This document shows, piece by piece, positions 1 through 7,119 of a DNA stretch of 20,628 bases. A program made the position numbers and the translations under genes. Each line of letters starts with the position of its first letter. The stretch's first letter is position 1. This DNA comes from Spirochaetaceae bacterium (lineage in GTDB: Bacteria; Spirochaetota; Spirochaetia; Treponematales; Breznakiellaceae): positions 1 through 20,628 of the forward strand of contig JAISZQ010000363.1 in assembly GCA_031269165.1 (NCBI GenBank), read 5' to 3'. A model generated the notes under the pieces. That model was given only the letters and a program-made list of their open reading frames with translations. It did not search any database and had not been told where the DNA came from.

Positions 1-142
1 CTGTGGGACTTAGCAAAAAATAGGAAATAATACACGAAAATACTTATTTTAACCTAATCAAAATACTAAAAACGGCTTATTTATCGGGGTTTTTGCACTA
101 TTTTTTGCGAAAAAAAGCGCGAAAATTTTCTAAGTCCCACAG
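1..142. repeat. AT-rich segment bounded by a 13-bp inverted repeat
   Basis: The first 13 bases (CTGTGGGACTTAG) are the exact reverse complement of bases 130-142. The DNA between is very AT-rich and has no reading frame of note. This is the shape of a miniature inverted-repeat element or of a remnant from an insertion sequence. The left arm lies at the window edge, so the repeat may extend further left and no target duplication can be checked. A chance match of 13 of 13 at the two ends of such a compositional island is unlikely, but assigning it to a mobile-element family would be guesswork. Confidence 0.45.
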
Positions 143-149
143 GCTCCTA

Positions 150-485
150 GATTGCTTCGCTCGGCAATGTGCCGCTCGCTCGCAATGACGCGAGAACCAT
201 CGTCATTGCGAGGAGCGAAGCGACGAAGCAATCCAGACGAGGAGCGTGCTCCCTGGATTGCTTCGCTCGGCAATGTGCCGCTCGCTCGCAATGACGCGAG
301 AACCATCGTCGTTGCGAGGAGCGAAGCGACGAAGCAATCCAGACGAGGGGCGTGCTCCCTGGATTGCTTCGCTTTGCTCGCAATGACGCGAGAACCACCG
401 TCATTGCGAGGAGGCTTGCCGACGAAGCAATCCAGACGAGGGGCGTATTCCCTGGATTGCTTCGCTTCGCTCGCAATGACGGGCC
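150..485. repeat. Tandem array of about 106-bp palindromic repeat units
   Basis: A motif beginning GATTGCTTCGCT recurs at 150, 256, 362 and 455, so the spacings are 106, 106 and 93 bp. Each unit pairs an ATTGCTTCG...CGCAATGACG block with its inverted form (CATTGCGAGGAGCGAAG...GAAGCAATCC), so every unit can fold back on itself. The same palindrome occurs as single copies near 6516 and 6748. Reading frames through the array are products of the repeat and not genes. It lies downstream of the minus-strand operon that ends at 658. Confidence 0.85.
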
Positions 486-510
486 ACCCCGATTAGGCTG
501 GTATCGATGG

Positions 511-530
511 CCGATACTGGCCAGTATCGG
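511..530. repeat. Perfect 20-bp palindrome
   Basis: Bases 511-530 form an uninterrupted palindrome: ten bases (CCGATACTGG) followed by their exact reverse complement. The flanks continue with partial symmetry (GGCC to the left, GGTGGCC to the right). It sits about 130 bp downstream of the last gene of the minus-strand operon. There is no T-run, so it is not a typical intrinsic terminator. A protein-binding site or a fragment of a larger repeat is possible. Confidence 0.6.
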
Positions 531-657
531 TGGCCGGGGTTGGCCGGTGGCGGGATCAAGGTGAAGCAAAGCGCCGCAACACCCCCGGCACGTTGGCGTT
601 TGGTATTATAGGAGAATCACGAGAACGCGCACGGTTTTGGAACAGCCACCCTTATGA

Positions 658-1275
658 TTACGTCCCGTGATTAAGATTCCGAATCATCGTGTAATGGGTA
701 ATGTCAGGTGAAACACGGTCTTCCCGGAGCGTTTGAAAGGCAAATCGCTCATAGATGGCGACGTTTACCTTGTCTTGGGTTCCCAGAAAACAAGGCAGAC
801 GCGCCTCGTCAATATCCTTGAGTTTCTTGTTGATCAGCGCGGAAGCCACACCCTTTCCCCGCGACGGGGGCAGCACCGCTATCGGGGCCAGACTCCAAAA
901 AGGCTGTTGTATCGTTTGCTCCCGCGCTTGGGTCAGGATTTGTATAAACGCCAGGAACCGTTCCCGCAAACCCGCCGAATACGCCGCAAGCGATTCTTCC
1001 AGAGAGCGATCCTCTGCCGCGTGGCTGTCGGCTTCAACAAGGGCGGGCGGCGACCAAACCGCAATACCGACAAGCGCGCCGTCTGCCACCGCCAGATCGG
1101 TTTCTTGCACGCCCAATCCCTGGGTAATACGCTGGCGAAAGTTGGCGAGGAGGAACGAGCGGCGTTCATCAGGGTCGGGCGCAAGATATTGATAAAACGG
1201 ACGATCCTGAAAAGATACCGCGAGCAGAGACACCGCACCATCAATATCGTCCGGCGTCATAGGTCTAATGTCCAT
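658..1275 (-). CDS. GNAT-family N-acetyltransferase
   Basis: Predicted 205-residue acyl-CoA-dependent N-acetyltransferase, presumably cytosolic. The start MDIRPMTPDDIDGAV is the usual first strand and helix of the GNAT fold. A segment around residues 130-150 (LAPIAVLPPSRGKGVASALI) carries the acetyl-CoA pyrophosphate loop, of R-x-x-G-x-G/A type. The C-terminal part (NVAIYERFAFQ) is the usual beta-alpha end of the domain. A longer in-frame extension upstream would lie wholly inside the preceding gene and lacks GNAT character, so ATG 1275 is preferred. That start overlaps the stop of the upstream gene by 11 bp, which suggests translational coupling. It is the last gene of the six-gene operon. 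The acceptor is unknown; by analogy with cystine and S-conjugate uptake operons of Bacillus, a sulfur-containing amino acid is a reasonable guess. Confidence 0.85.
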   Translation of the reverse strand: MDIRPMTPDDIDGAVSLLAVSFQDRPFYQYLAPDPDERRSFLLANFRQRITQGLGVQETDLAVADGALVGIAVWSPPALVEADSHAAEDRSLEESLAAYSAGLRERFLAFIQILTQAREQTIQQPFWSLAPIAVLPPSRGKGVASALINKKLKDIDEARLPCFLGTQDKVNVAIYERFAFQTLREDRVSPDITHYTMIRNLNHGT

Positions 1276-2230
1276 ACGCCACGCTTTCCCTGCCGTGAGG
1301 CGTGTTCCAGATAGCGGCGTCAGGTCCTTTGGGGATAATGTCGAACGTATTACCCGGATCGCAGCACACATGATAGTGCGCCTTGATGTGATCAAAGTAC
1401 GTATTCTTGCCAAAAGCAGGAATTTGGTAAAGGTCTCGCGCATAAGCCCACAAATGGGGAAAGTCCACGAGCCTGTTTCTGTTTACGCGGAAGGCGTTAT
1501 AGTACGCCGCGTCAAAACGGGCAAGCGTTACCCAAAGCCGTATATCCGAATCCGTGAGCGCATCCCCAAAAAGATACCTGCTTTGTGATAATCGTCCATC
1601 CAGCCAGTCCAAACGCCTGAAAACTTTAGCGTAAGCGTCTTCGTAGGCGCTTTGCGTCCGGGCAAACCCCGCTTTATACACGCCGTTGTTCACTTCATGG
1701 AAGATAACATCGTTTAGCGCCGCAATATCCTTACGCAGACGTTCTGGAAACAGATCGGGCGCGCCAATCTTATGAAAATCTCGCCACGCCGTCTCCCAAT
1801 AGTAGCTTAAATTGAAGTAATCGTTGTTCACAACCTTCAATGCAGCAACATCCACAACAGCAGGAACCGTAAAACGCCCCTTGTAATCCTGAACCGCGTT
1901 ACGATAGAGATCACTCACGTTTTTTACCTTGAGAACCGGATCAACCCCATCCTTATCAAGAGTAAAAGCCCAGTCACTGTACTCCTTTTGAGGCCGAATG
2001 GGATCAACAAGTCCCACACTGAACACATCTTCAAGCCCAAGAAGGCTTCGGACGATGAGTTGCCGGGTAGCCCAGGGACAAGCCGCAGACCAAATCAGCC
2101 GATAACGACCGGCTTCAACCGGCAGTTCACCCTCACCAGTTCCAAAAGGAGTAGTAAAATAGTTCTGCTGCCGAACAAAGGCGCCTTTTATGTTGTTCGT
2201 TTCATCCTGAAACCATGTTTTATACGCCAC
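1265..2230 (-). CDS. Glutathionyl-hydroquinone reductase-like protein (Xi-class GST), second copy
   Basis: Predicted 321-residue protein of the YqjG/ECM4 (Xi-class glutathione transferase) family, whose known members reduce glutathionyl-hydroquinones through a catalytic cysteine. A thioredoxin-like N-terminal half carries CPWATR with the expected cysteine at residue 51, followed by TVPAVVD. An all-helical C-terminal half has GVYKAGFA, RYLFGD, TDSDIRLW and a run rich in Tyr and Arg typical of the family. The start is taken as GTG 2230 because a perfect AGGAGG lies six bases upstream; ATG codons further upstream have no such site. It overlaps the upstream paralogue by 11 bp. Two differences stand out: the usual His after CPWA is Thr here, and the glutathione-contacting Glu-Ser pair of the family is replaced by Asp-Tyr in NNDY (135-138). 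The real thiol substrate may therefore not be glutathione. Confidence 0.88.
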   Translation of the reverse strand: MAYKTWFQDETNNIKGAFVRQQNYFTTPFGTGEGELPVEAGRYRLIWSAACPWATRQLIVRSLLGLEDVFSVGLVDPIRPQKEYSDWAFTLDKDGVDPVLKVKNVSDLYRNAVQDYKGRFTVPAVVDVAALKVVNNDYFNLSYYWETAWRDFHKIGAPDLFPERLRKDIAALNDVIFHEVNNGVYKAGFARTQSAYEDAYAKVFRRLDWLDGRLSQSRYLFGDALTDSDIRLWVTLARFDAAYYNAFRVNRNRLVDFPHLWAYARDLYQIPAFGKNTYFDHIKAHYHVCCDPGNTFDIIPKGPDAAIWNTPHGRESVAYGH

Positions 2231-3242
2231 TATCTTCCTCCTGTAGATTTTTTTCAGCATGAGAAAACCGCAGTCTGTCATGCCGTTCGTTCCAGATAGA
2301 AAGGTCTGGACCCAACGCTAAAATGTGGTAGGGATTGCGTCCATGCGATCCCAAATGATAGCCCTGCTTGATGGCGTCAAAGTCAGTGGTGTCCCCAAAA
2401 CTAGGCGTCTGATACAAGTCTTTAGCATAGTTCCAGAGATTGGGGAAGTCGATGAGCCGGTTACGGTTCACCTTAAACACTGTGTGATACGCAATATCAA
2501 AACGGACGAGCGTTACATAAAGACGGATATCAGAGTCAGTAATCCGGTCGCCAAAAAGGTAACGCTGATGTGAAAGCCGGTCTTCCAACTGGTCGAGCCG
2601 CGCAAAAAGCAGGTCATAAGCCTTTTCGTATTCCGACTGGGATTGAGCAAAACCCGCTTTATAGACCGCGTTATTCACTTCGTGGAAAAGGATGTCGTTC
2701 AAAGAGTCGATTTCATCCCGTAATTCAAGCGGATACAGGTTTGGCGCATCCGGTTTATGGAACGGAGACCACACCGTCTCCCAATAGTTGGTCAGCTTAA
2801 CATAATCGTTGTTCACTACCTTGCCCGTTGTAATGTCCACAACTGCCGGAACCGTTGCCCGTCCAGTATAGTTTGGGTCCGCCTTTGTATAAGCCTCTGA
2901 AAGGAACCTTATCCCCAACACCGGATCAACCCCGTTAGGATCAAGAGAGAACTCCCAACCCTGACTGGTCCTAATAGGGTTTGCCGTACCAACACTGATA
3001 ACCTCATCAAGCCCCAACAACGTAAAGGCTATGATCTGGCGATGCGCCCACGGGCAGATACGCGCCCACAAGAGCCTGTAGCGCCCGGCTTTAACCTGCA
3101 ATTCGCCCACCCCGGAACCAAAGGGGGTGGCGAACTGGTTCTGCTGGCGCACAAAGGCGCCGCTTGCTGAAATTTCATGCTGCAACTCAGAAGTTGCAAC
3201 CCGCGACTCAGACGGCGCGGGGTTTATAACCAGTTCGCTCAT
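2220..3242 (-). CDS. Glutathionyl-hydroquinone reductase-like protein (Xi-class GST), first copy
   Basis: Predicted 340-residue paralogue of the next gene; the two share most of their length, for example GAFVRQQN, GRYRL, VVNNDY and RYLFGD, so a tandem duplication is likely. The canonical active-site sequence CPWAHR is intact with the cysteine at residue 63. TVPAVVD and the helical C-terminal domain (AVYKAGFA, TDSDIRLYVTLVRFD, FKVNRNRLIDFPNLW) follow in family order. Length is close to the approximately 330 residues usual for YqjG. ATG 3242 is preceded by GAGG at a good distance and only six bases separate it from the stop of the binding-protein gene, so the two are co-transcribed. As in the second copy, NNDY (144-147) replaces the usual glutathione-binding Glu-Ser motif. 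The role is inferred as reductive cleavage or transfer of a thiol conjugate brought in by the linked importer. Confidence 0.9.
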   Translation of the reverse strand: MSELVINPAPSESRVATSELQHEISASGAFVRQQNQFATPFGSGVGELQVKAGRYRLLWARICPWAHRQIIAFTLLGLDEVISVGTANPIRTSQGWEFSLDPNGVDPVLGIRFLSEAYTKADPNYTGRATVPAVVDITTGKVVNNDYVKLTNYWETVWSPFHKPDAPNLYPLELRDEIDSLNDILFHEVNNAVYKAGFAQSQSEYEKAYDLLFARLDQLEDRLSHQRYLFGDRITDSDIRLYVTLVRFDIAYHTVFKVNRNRLIDFPNLWNYAKDLYQTPSFGDTTDFDAIKQGYHLGSHGRNPYHILALGPDLSIWNERHDRLRFSHAEKNLQEEDSGV

Positions 3243-3248
3243 AGTACC

Positions 3249-4064
3249 TCACTGACTAATGTCAGAACCGAAATACTTAATAGACAACTCTCGCAGTTTT
3301 CCATTAGCAATCAGCGTTTCCAAAGCCCCATCCACTGCGGCGCGGATTGTTTCTCCCTCTGGCGTACGGGGAAAAAGAAAATAGGACTTAGGATTCTGAA
3401 TCTTTTCCTGTTCTCCCTTGGGAAGAGAGATGAAATCAACGTCAAATCCAAACTCGCGCTCCCTCAGCGTTACAGAAACCTCTTCCGAAAGGATAAAGTC
3501 GAGGCTGCCATCTACGATTTTTTGGTAGATTCTCAGCGCATCCTCATCGGAATAGGTGATCTTGATGGGATTATCTGGGTTCGTTTCGTTGTACTCTTCC
3601 ACAAAAAGCTGGGGAAACGCGCCATCAGGCGTCGCAATGTCTGTTTTCCCACCCAGATCGCTTATACCGCGAATGTCCGTTCGCCCCTTGCGGACAACGA
3701 TTCCGGTATTGTTGTAGATGTAGTGGTTTTTGGCGAAGAGATACTTCTCCTCGCGCTCCTTGCGCCAACTAATGTTGTTCACCCCGATCTGATACCGTCC
3801 CGAATCAAGCCCCACGAAGATGCTGGGGAACTCAGTTACCTCGATCTTGAAGGTATACTGAGGCAACACCTCATCCACCGCCGCGATGACCGCGCTATCG
3901 TACCCGTCAAGCGTACCATCCGGGTTCACCCACCCGTAGGGTACGGGCAACCCGGCGGTGCCAACGGTGATGGTCGTCACCCCGGACGCCGCTTCCTTCT
4001 TGCCGCCCGCAAAAACGGAGGCCGCAAGCCCTATTGCCAGCGCAATAGCCATAATTCTTGTCAT
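3249..4064 (-). CDS. Amino-acid ABC transporter substrate-binding protein
   Basis: Predicted 271-residue periplasmic binding protein of the SBP_bac_3 family, which captures polar amino acids for an ABC importer. The first 20 residues form a signal peptide (MTRIMAIALAIGLAASVFA) followed by GGKKEA, a mature start often seen in treponemal binding proteins; there is no lipobox cysteine. The mature part follows the family pattern: a glycine- and tyrosine-rich stretch GYDSAVIAAV, then FPSIFVGLDSGRYQ, then SDLGGKTDIATPDG and a closing helix LRELSIKYFG. The start codon has GGAG six bases upstream. It lies 68 bp after the ATPase gene and 6 bp before the first reductase-like gene. Ligand specificity cannot be read from sequence alone; the neighbouring thiol enzymes hint at cystine or another sulfur compound. 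Confidence 0.9.
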   Translation of the reverse strand: MTRIMAIALAIGLAASVFAGGKKEAASGVTTITVGTAGLPVPYGWVNPDGTLDGYDSAVIAAVDEVLPQYTFKIEVTEFPSIFVGLDSGRYQIGVNNISWRKEREEKYLFAKNHYIYNNTGIVVRKGRTDIRGISDLGGKTDIATPDGAFPQLFVEEYNETNPDNPIKITYSDEDALRIYQKIVDGSLDFILSEEVSVTLREREFGFDVDFISLPKGEQEKIQNPKSYFLFPRTPEGETIRAAVDGALETLIANGKLRELSIKYFGSDISQ

Positions 4065-4079
4065 ACTCTTCTCCTTCTT

Positions 4080-4101
4080 CCTTATATTCCTTTATATAAG
4101 G
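4080..4101 (-). promoter_or_regulatory. AT-rich hairpin before the binding-protein gene
   Basis: CCTTATAT and its exact reverse complement ATATAAGG flank a six-base loop, giving an 8-bp stem in the 68-bp gap between the ATPase and binding-protein genes. It is too AT-rich and lacks the T-run needed for a strong terminator. In importer operons such intercistronic hairpins often raise the level of the binding-protein message by protecting the 3' part of the transcript. Applying that role here is inference. Confidence 0.4.
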
Positions 4102-4132
4102 AACGATAAAATATATATAAAACCTTCCGGCT

Positions 4133-4882
4133 CTATATCATGTAATCATGAAGCGCGACCCGTGAGATAAACTGCTTGGTACGCTCATGTACCGGGCTGA
4201 AAAAAATCTCGCGGGGACTGCCTTCCTCCAAGATGACGCCGTCATCAATAAAAATGACGTGATTCGCTATCTCGTTGATAAAATTCAACTCGTGGGACAC
4301 GATGATCAGCGTGTTGCCCTCTTTGGCCACATCCTGAATGACCCGAAGTACCTCTCCTACCATCTCCGGGTCCAGTGCTGATGTCGGTTCGTCAAACAGA
4401 ATGATTTCTGGTTTCAGTGCCATTGCGCGGGCAATGGCGACGCGCTGTTGCTGTCCGCCTGAAAGCTGGGACGGATAGTGGTTCATCCTGTCGGAAAGCC
4501 CCACTTTGGCAAGATAGTGTTCCGCCCGCTCTTTGACTTCCGCTTTGGGCTTCCTTTGAACCACCAGCGGACCTTCCATCACATTTTCAAGAGCGGTCTT
4601 GTATTTGAAAAGGTTAAATTGCTGGAACACCATCGCGGTGGAACGGCGCACTCCCATAATCTCATGCTTTTTCACCTTGGTCATATCAAAATCAAGGGTG
4701 CCAAAACGGAAATGTCCCGCATTGGGAATTTCCAGCAAGTTGAGGCAGCGCAACAGGGTCGATTTTCCCGAACCTGACGCGCCGATGATCCCGACCACCT
4801 CTCCTGGGTTGACAGTCATATCGATGCCTTTAAGCACCTCGATGCGGTGAAAATTCTTTTTTAGGCCTTCAACTTGCAGCAT
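4133..4882 (-). CDS. Amino-acid ABC transporter ATP-binding protein
   Basis: Predicted 249-residue ATPase of the polar-amino-acid importer class (GlnQ/TcyN-like), acting at the cytosolic face of the membrane. All motifs are intact: Walker A GASGSGKS (34-41), Q-loop FQQFNLF (86-92), signature LSGGQQQR (140-147), Walker B with catalytic Glu in ILFDEP (161-166), and the switch His in SHE near 197. Length is normal for the family. ATG 4882 is chosen because GGGAG lies seven bases upstream and the family starts with MLQVEGL-like sequence; an ATG at 4900 would add six residues. The gene overlaps the end of the permease gene by 14 bp, pointing to coupled translation. Confidence 0.94.
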   Translation of the reverse strand: MLQVEGLKKNFHRIEVLKGIDMTVNPGEVVGIIGASGSGKSTLLRCLNLLEIPNAGHFRFGTLDFDMTKVKKHEIMGVRRSTAMVFQQFNLFKYKTALENVMEGPLVVQRKPKAEVKERAEHYLAKVGLSDRMNHYPSQLSGGQQQRVAIARAMALKPEIILFDEPTSALDPEMVGEVLRVIQDVAKEGNTLIIVSHELNFINEIANHVIFIDDGVILEEGSPREIFFSPVHERTKQFISRVALHDYMI

Positions 4883-5594
4883 GAGGCAACTCCCGTTCAT
4901 TGCAGCGCAATCGTTTTTCCGCCCAGCGCAACAGGCGAGACACAACGCTTGTGATCAAAAAATAGACGATCGCAAGGGTTATGTACATTTCAAAGTAGCG
5001 AAAATTCCGCGAAGCAAGAAGCCTTCCCGCCGCCGTCATCTCCACCACCGCCGTCACAAACACAAGAGACGTTCCCTTGATAAGCCCGATAAGCGAATTG
5101 CCCAGCGAGGGAAGCGCCACAACCAGCGCTTCGGGCAGGATAATTCTGCGTAACGCCTGGGGCGCGGTCATGCCGATGGAAAGGGCCGCCTCCATCTGTC
5201 CCTTGTCAACCGATTCGATGGCGGCACGGATGCTCTCCGACGAGTAAGCGGCTTCGTTGAGGGACAGGGCGACCAGCGCGAACAGAATCGGCGTGATGCC
5301 GTTGACGTTGAACGCGGTGCCGTAGGCGTGGTTTATCGCCGTGAGTATCATGGGGAGGCCGTAATAGGTGAGGTACAGTTGCACCAACACAGGCGTTCCC
5401 CGGGTAAACGCCACGTAAAAACGGGCGATGGGCGCGATAAAACGTATTTTCTTAACCTTCACCATGGCCACAAGAAATCCAATCGCCACGCTGCCCACAA
5501 AGGAAATGAGAGCGATTTCCATAGTGATGGGCAGATACCTCAGCACGCGCGGAATCTGCGAAAAGACCAACGTAAAGTCAAACAATTTTCCCAA
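4869..5594 (-). CDS. Amino-acid ABC transporter permease
   Basis: Predicted 241-residue inner-membrane permease of the HisM/TcyL class. It has about five hydrophobic membrane segments and the cytosolic coupling loop with EAAYSSESIRAAIESV followed by QMEAALSIGMT and LPEALVVALPSLGN, which docks onto the ATPase. RGTPVLVQLYLTYYGLP is a family hallmark. The start is TTG 5594: an in-frame stop lies three codons upstream and AAGGA lies nine bases before it, so no ATG alternative exists nearby. It is the first gene of the operon and follows a strong promoter by about 30 bases of leader. The only permease gene seen, it probably forms a homodimer. Confidence 0.92.
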   Translation of the reverse strand: MGKLFDFTLVFSQIPRVLRYLPITMEIALISFVGSVAIGFLVAMVKVKKIRFIAPIARFYVAFTRGTPVLVQLYLTYYGLPMILTAINHAYGTAFNVNGITPILFALVALSLNEAAYSSESIRAAIESVDKGQMEAALSIGMTAPQALRRIILPEALVVALPSLGNSLIGLIKGTSLVFVTAVVEMTAAGRLLASRNFRYFEMYITLAIVYFLITSVVSRLLRWAEKRLRCNERELPHAAS

Positions 5595-5630
5595 TGAACA
5601 CTATCCTTATATCTTATAAATACAGTAGGT

Positions 5631-5659
5631 ATAGTATGATGATTGTAAAAAAGTGTCAA
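5631..5659 (-). promoter_or_regulatory. Sigma-70-type promoter of the importer/reductase operon
   Basis: On the minus strand a perfect -35 box TTGACA (5654-5659) is followed after exactly 17 bases by TACTAT (5631-5636). Transcription should start near 5624, giving a leader of about 30 bases before the TTG start at 5594. No promoter of similar quality was seen inside the six-gene run, which supports a single transcript through 658. Confidence 0.8.
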
Positions 5660-5679
5660 GAGGGGGGACGCGCGTTGCG

Positions 5680-5830
5680 CGAATTGAAAATTGAGAATGG
5701 AAAATGGAAAATGGAACAGGGATAGCGAAGGGCTCAAGCCTGTAGCGAAAGGGAAGACTTCCCACTGTCAACAACGTAAGAATTTTGTCCACGGATTGAC
5801 GCGGATTTTCACGGATTATACCCACTTGAT
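5680..5830. repeat. Dispersed intergenic repeat fragments
   Basis: This gap between two divergent promoters holds non-coding repeat pieces. One is an AT-rich stretch of near-identical GAAAATGGA-type words, also present inverted near 16040-16070. The second is a block with TAGCGAAGGGCTCAAGCC and AAAGGGAAGACTTCCC, related to 15895-15940. The third, TCCACGGATT...CACGGATTAT, resembles the stretch near 15990. None carries a plausible gene. Confidence 0.6.
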
Positions 5831-5937
5831 GACGGTCTCGACAAAAGCCTCATAAGTATCGCGGGCCAGGACTTTTATCTTGTTGGACGTTTCGCGCAGG
5901 AGGACGAAAAATTTCAAAACAAAAAAAAATAAACCCC

Positions 5938-5966
5938 TTGACAAATTCCGAAAATATGAGTATATT
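5938..5966 (+). promoter_or_regulatory. Sigma-70-type promoter of the small membrane protein gene
   Basis: TTGACA (5938-5943), a 17-base spacer and TATATT (5961-5966). Transcription should start near 5973, about 25 bases before ATG 5998. Confidence 0.8.
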
Positions 5967-5997
5967 GTATGCGTATAGTGAAGGAGCGGTAAGGAAT

Positions 5998-6417
5998 ATG
6001 ACCGGATGGGATGTTTTGGACAAAATTATAAGCGCGTTTCCCCCTATAGCACTGGCACTTCTCTTGGTTGCCGTTCTTGTCGCGGTGGCTGTCTTTATCA
6101 CAGGCTTTGCCCGGCATGGTGTTGACTTTGTAAAGCACGGTTTCAAGCAAAACCTCCTCAACGAGCTTATGGCAAAATTGGCAACCAAAGAGGATATAAA
6201 CACGCTGAATGCCAAGCTGGACAGCGAAATCGGCGACTTGAGAAGCGAAATGAGAAACGAAATTGGTAACTTGAGGACTGATCTTGTATCCATAAAGGTA
6301 AACCATTTTGGGCATCTTAAAAATTTCCTCACCGAGCTTACCAGTATCTTGCTGGATCAAGAAATCATCAACCACGAAAACAAGACCCGGCTTGACAATC
6401 AGCTTCGCGGTATGTAG
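5998..6417 (+). CDS. Small membrane protein with coiled-coil tail, function unknown
   Basis: Predicted 139-residue protein. Residues 13-37 form one strongly hydrophobic membrane segment (IALALLLVAVLVAVAVFIT). A charged helical region follows, with a probable coiled coil around 58-100 built from repeated near-heptads (LDSEIGDLRSEMRNEIGNLR). The frame stays open further upstream, but ATG 5998 is preferred because the promoter's -10 box lies inside that extension and AAGGAG and AAGGA sit just before 5998. The gene stands alone with its own promoter and no operon partner. Membrane-anchored coiled-coil proteins of this size often act as scaffolds or tethers, but no specific family is recognised here. 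Confidence 0.75.
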   Translation: MTGWDVLDKIISAFPPIALALLLVAVLVAVAVFITGFARHGVDFVKHGFKQNLLNELMAKLATKEDINTLNAKLDSEIGDLRSEMRNEIGNLRTDLVSIKVNHFGHLKNFLTELTSILLDQEIINHENKTRLDNQLRGM

Positions 6418-6486
6418 TTAGCCCGCCTTTTCCCGCTCTAACGAGCGGCTCGCTCGCACTGATAGCGCGTTCTGCCACCACCATTA

Positions 6487-6627
6487 TCCATTCGCGCGCA
6501 TTCGCGGACTCCCGTCATTGCGAGGAGGCGGCAATATGCCGACGACGAAGCAATCTAGACGGAAGAGGCACCCGCACCGGATTGCTTCGCCGCTTCGCGC
6601 CTCGCAATGACAAACCAACACGAATAA
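6487..6627. repeat. Dispersed palindromic repeat, copy 1 of a close pair
   Basis: About 140 bp that recur almost unchanged at 6721-6860, an offset of 232 bp. The core is CATTGCGAGGAGGCGGCAAT...GAAGCAATC followed by its inverted form GGATTGCTTCGCCGCTTCG...CTCGCAATGAC. The flanks ATTCGCGCGCATT and AAACCAACACGAAT are also shared. The core belongs to the same family as the tandem array at 150-485. Confidence 0.8.
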
Positions 6628-6720
6628 TAACTACGGAACTCACGAACAAATATGTTTTTGTCCGCGAATGAGTGCCATACATGGCGTTGCGAAGCGCGGA
6701 TAATACACCCCATTCGCGTC

Positions 6721-6860
6721 AATTCGCGCGCATTTGCGGCCCCCCGTCATTGCGAGGAGGCGGCAATATGCCGACGACGAAGCAATCCAGATGGAAGAGG
6801 TTCCCGCACCGGATTGCTTCGCCGCTTCGCGCCTCGCAATGACAAACCAACACGAATATA
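6721..6860. repeat. Dispersed palindromic repeat, copy 2 of a close pair
   Basis: Second copy of the roughly 140-bp repeat, differing from 6487-6627 at only a handful of positions. Its right border coincides with the left end of the readable gene fragment at 6861-6987, as if the repeat had landed in or replaced part of a gene. Confidence 0.8.
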
Positions 6861-6987
6861 ACCACGCCCGGAGGCAGGTACTCCGCCGGAACAAAGCCGT
6901 AGCCGTACCGCCCATCCTCAAACACGGTGTTCATACCGACAGCATATCCCAAAGACGGCTGAAAATCTCTGTCGCATGAAGGAGTGC
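6861..6987 (-). pseudogene. Possible gene fragment cut by a repeat and an IS end
   Basis: On the minus strand this stretch reads as protein-like sequence (DFQPSLGYAVGMNTVFEDGR, then YGYGFVPAEYLPPG) with a glycine/tyrosine-rich, beta-strand-like character. No start or ribosome site is visible. The frame runs directly into the dispersed repeat at 6860 on one side and meets an insertion-sequence end at 6988 on the other. It is best read as the surviving middle of a disrupted gene, perhaps for an outer-membrane or secreted protein. Chance coding is possible because the stretch is only about 42 codons. Confidence 0.3.
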
Positions 6988-7010
6988 GACATTTCTCTTG
7001 TGGCTTGACA
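6988..7010. mobile_element. Relic of an IS end
   Basis: This 23-bp stretch (GACATTTCTCTTGTGGC, ending TTGACA) matches the right outer end of the element at 14398-14420 at 21 of 23 positions. No partner end or transposase lies nearby, so it is a solo or decayed terminus. Confidence 0.55.
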
Positions 7011-7119
7011 CCTTCCTAAACAGCGCCCGGCATATTGACCCGTTGTCAAAGTCAATGCCGCTGCCCTGCACGATCCCCTTTTCACATTTATTTCAATATG
7101 CTATACTCATCTGCGTCAT

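Noticed and set aside
147..569. Long reading frames on both strands across the tandem array
   Set aside because: They translate the repeat units, have no ribosome sites, and mirror each other because the units are palindromic.
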